Source of the DNA: JAGNZR01 sp051648485 | GTDB lineage: Bacteria > Fusobacteriota > Fusobacteriia > Fusobacteriales > Fusobacteriaceae | Assembly: GCA_051648485.1 (NCBI GenBank) | Contig: JBOFFH010000089.1 | Coordinates: 1-14,451, forward strand | Direction of reading: 5' to 3' | Length of the DNA stretch: 14,451 bases | Shown: positions 14,174-14,451 of the stretch, in pieces | Layout: each line of letters opens with the position of its first letter | How positions within the stretch are numbered: position 1 is the stretch's first letter | The notes under the pieces: model-generated | What the model saw: only the letters and a program-made list of their open reading frames with translations | Database searches by the model: none | What the model was told of the DNA's origin: nothing | Translations under genes and position numbers: made by a program

Positions 14174-14250
14174 TGGTGGATCCAGTTGGAATCGAACCAA
14201 CCACCACTCGGTTATGAGCCGAGTGCTCTAACCAACTGAGCTATGGATCC
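14174..14250 (-). tRNA. tRNA with CAU anticodon (Ile2 or elongator Met)
   Basis: A complete 77-nt cloverleaf with encoded CCA. Acceptor GGATCCA/TGGATCC, D-arm GCTC/GAGC, anticodon stem CTCGG/CCGAG with loop CTCATAA, and T-arm GTTGG-TTCGATT-CCAAC. A paired G1-C72 rules out an initiator. A CAU anticodon can belong to elongator Met or to the lysidine-modified Ile that reads AUA. The general look (GGA acceptor start, CTCATAA loop, discriminator A) leans slightly to Ile2, but sequence inspection alone does not settle it. Confidence 0.93.
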
Positions 14251-14277
14251 AAAAAGATTTCTTTTTATTTAGTTTTT

Positions 14278-14353
<76 letters not shown>

Positions 14354-14362
14354 ATATGAAAA

Positions 14363-14450
14363 TGGTGCCTGGGGCCGGAATCGAACCGGCACGGTATCAG
14401 ATACCTCAGGATTTTAAGTCCTGTGCGTCTACCTATTCCGCCACCCAGGC
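14363..14450 (-). tRNA. tRNA-Leu(UAA)
   Basis: An 88-nt class II tRNA with encoded CCA. Acceptor GCCTGGG/CCCAGGC, anticodon stem CAGGA/TCCTG with loop CTTAAAA (anticodon TAA), and a long variable arm with the hairpin GGTAT-CTG-ATACC. T-arm GCCGG-TTCGATT-CCGGC. It is the first tRNA of the array visible here. The array promoter, and any further tRNAs, lie beyond the right edge. Confidence 0.95.
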
Positions 14451-14451
14451 G

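Overview
The window is AT-rich DNA with every recognisable gene on the minus strand, so transcription runs from high to low coordinates. The mix suggests a low-GC diderm, most likely Fusobacteriota. SepF next to a YlmE-type PLP protein is a Gram-positive-like arrangement, yet it occurs with a double-length (67K type) SppA and a DUF374 acyltransferase typical of outer-membrane bacteria. The lineage is inferred from family composition and was not tested by search.

Layout in transcription order. A tRNA array, Leu(UAA) - fMet - a second CAU tRNA, ends in an intrinsic terminator at about 14137-14160. It is followed by sppA, then by a YbaB/EbfC nucleoid protein with its own promoter and a strong terminator at 11951-11981. 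Next comes a tightly packed six-gene run: DUF374 acyltransferase, metG, galU, groES, groEL and a phosphoglucomutase, closed by a hairpin and U-run at 4733-4769. Then hemW, then a promoter-driven yggS/ylmE - sepF - ThiI-like PP-loop operon ending in a terminator at 1251-1277. Last is a promoter-driven pair of TtcA-like PP-loop genes, the second of which runs off the left edge.

How the genes fit together. The phosphoglucomutase and GalU carry out consecutive steps from glucose-6-phosphate to UDP-glucose for envelope glycans. MetRS, the initiator tRNA and three PP-loop enzymes serve tRNA charging and modification. SepF acts in division, SppA and the DUF374 protein at the membrane.

The most unusual part is the chaperonin pair. 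The GroES lacks the residues that form the dome roof hairpin. The GroEL lacks the Gly-Gly-Met tail. The two reading frames overlap by 8 nt, and no CIRCE or dedicated promoter is visible. A second notable signal is a near-palindromic 11-12 bp element inside the -35/-10 spacer of both the yggS and ybaB promoters. No mobile element, CRISPR array, prophage or broken gene was seen, and apart from the tRNA block there is no gene-free stretch above 300 bases.
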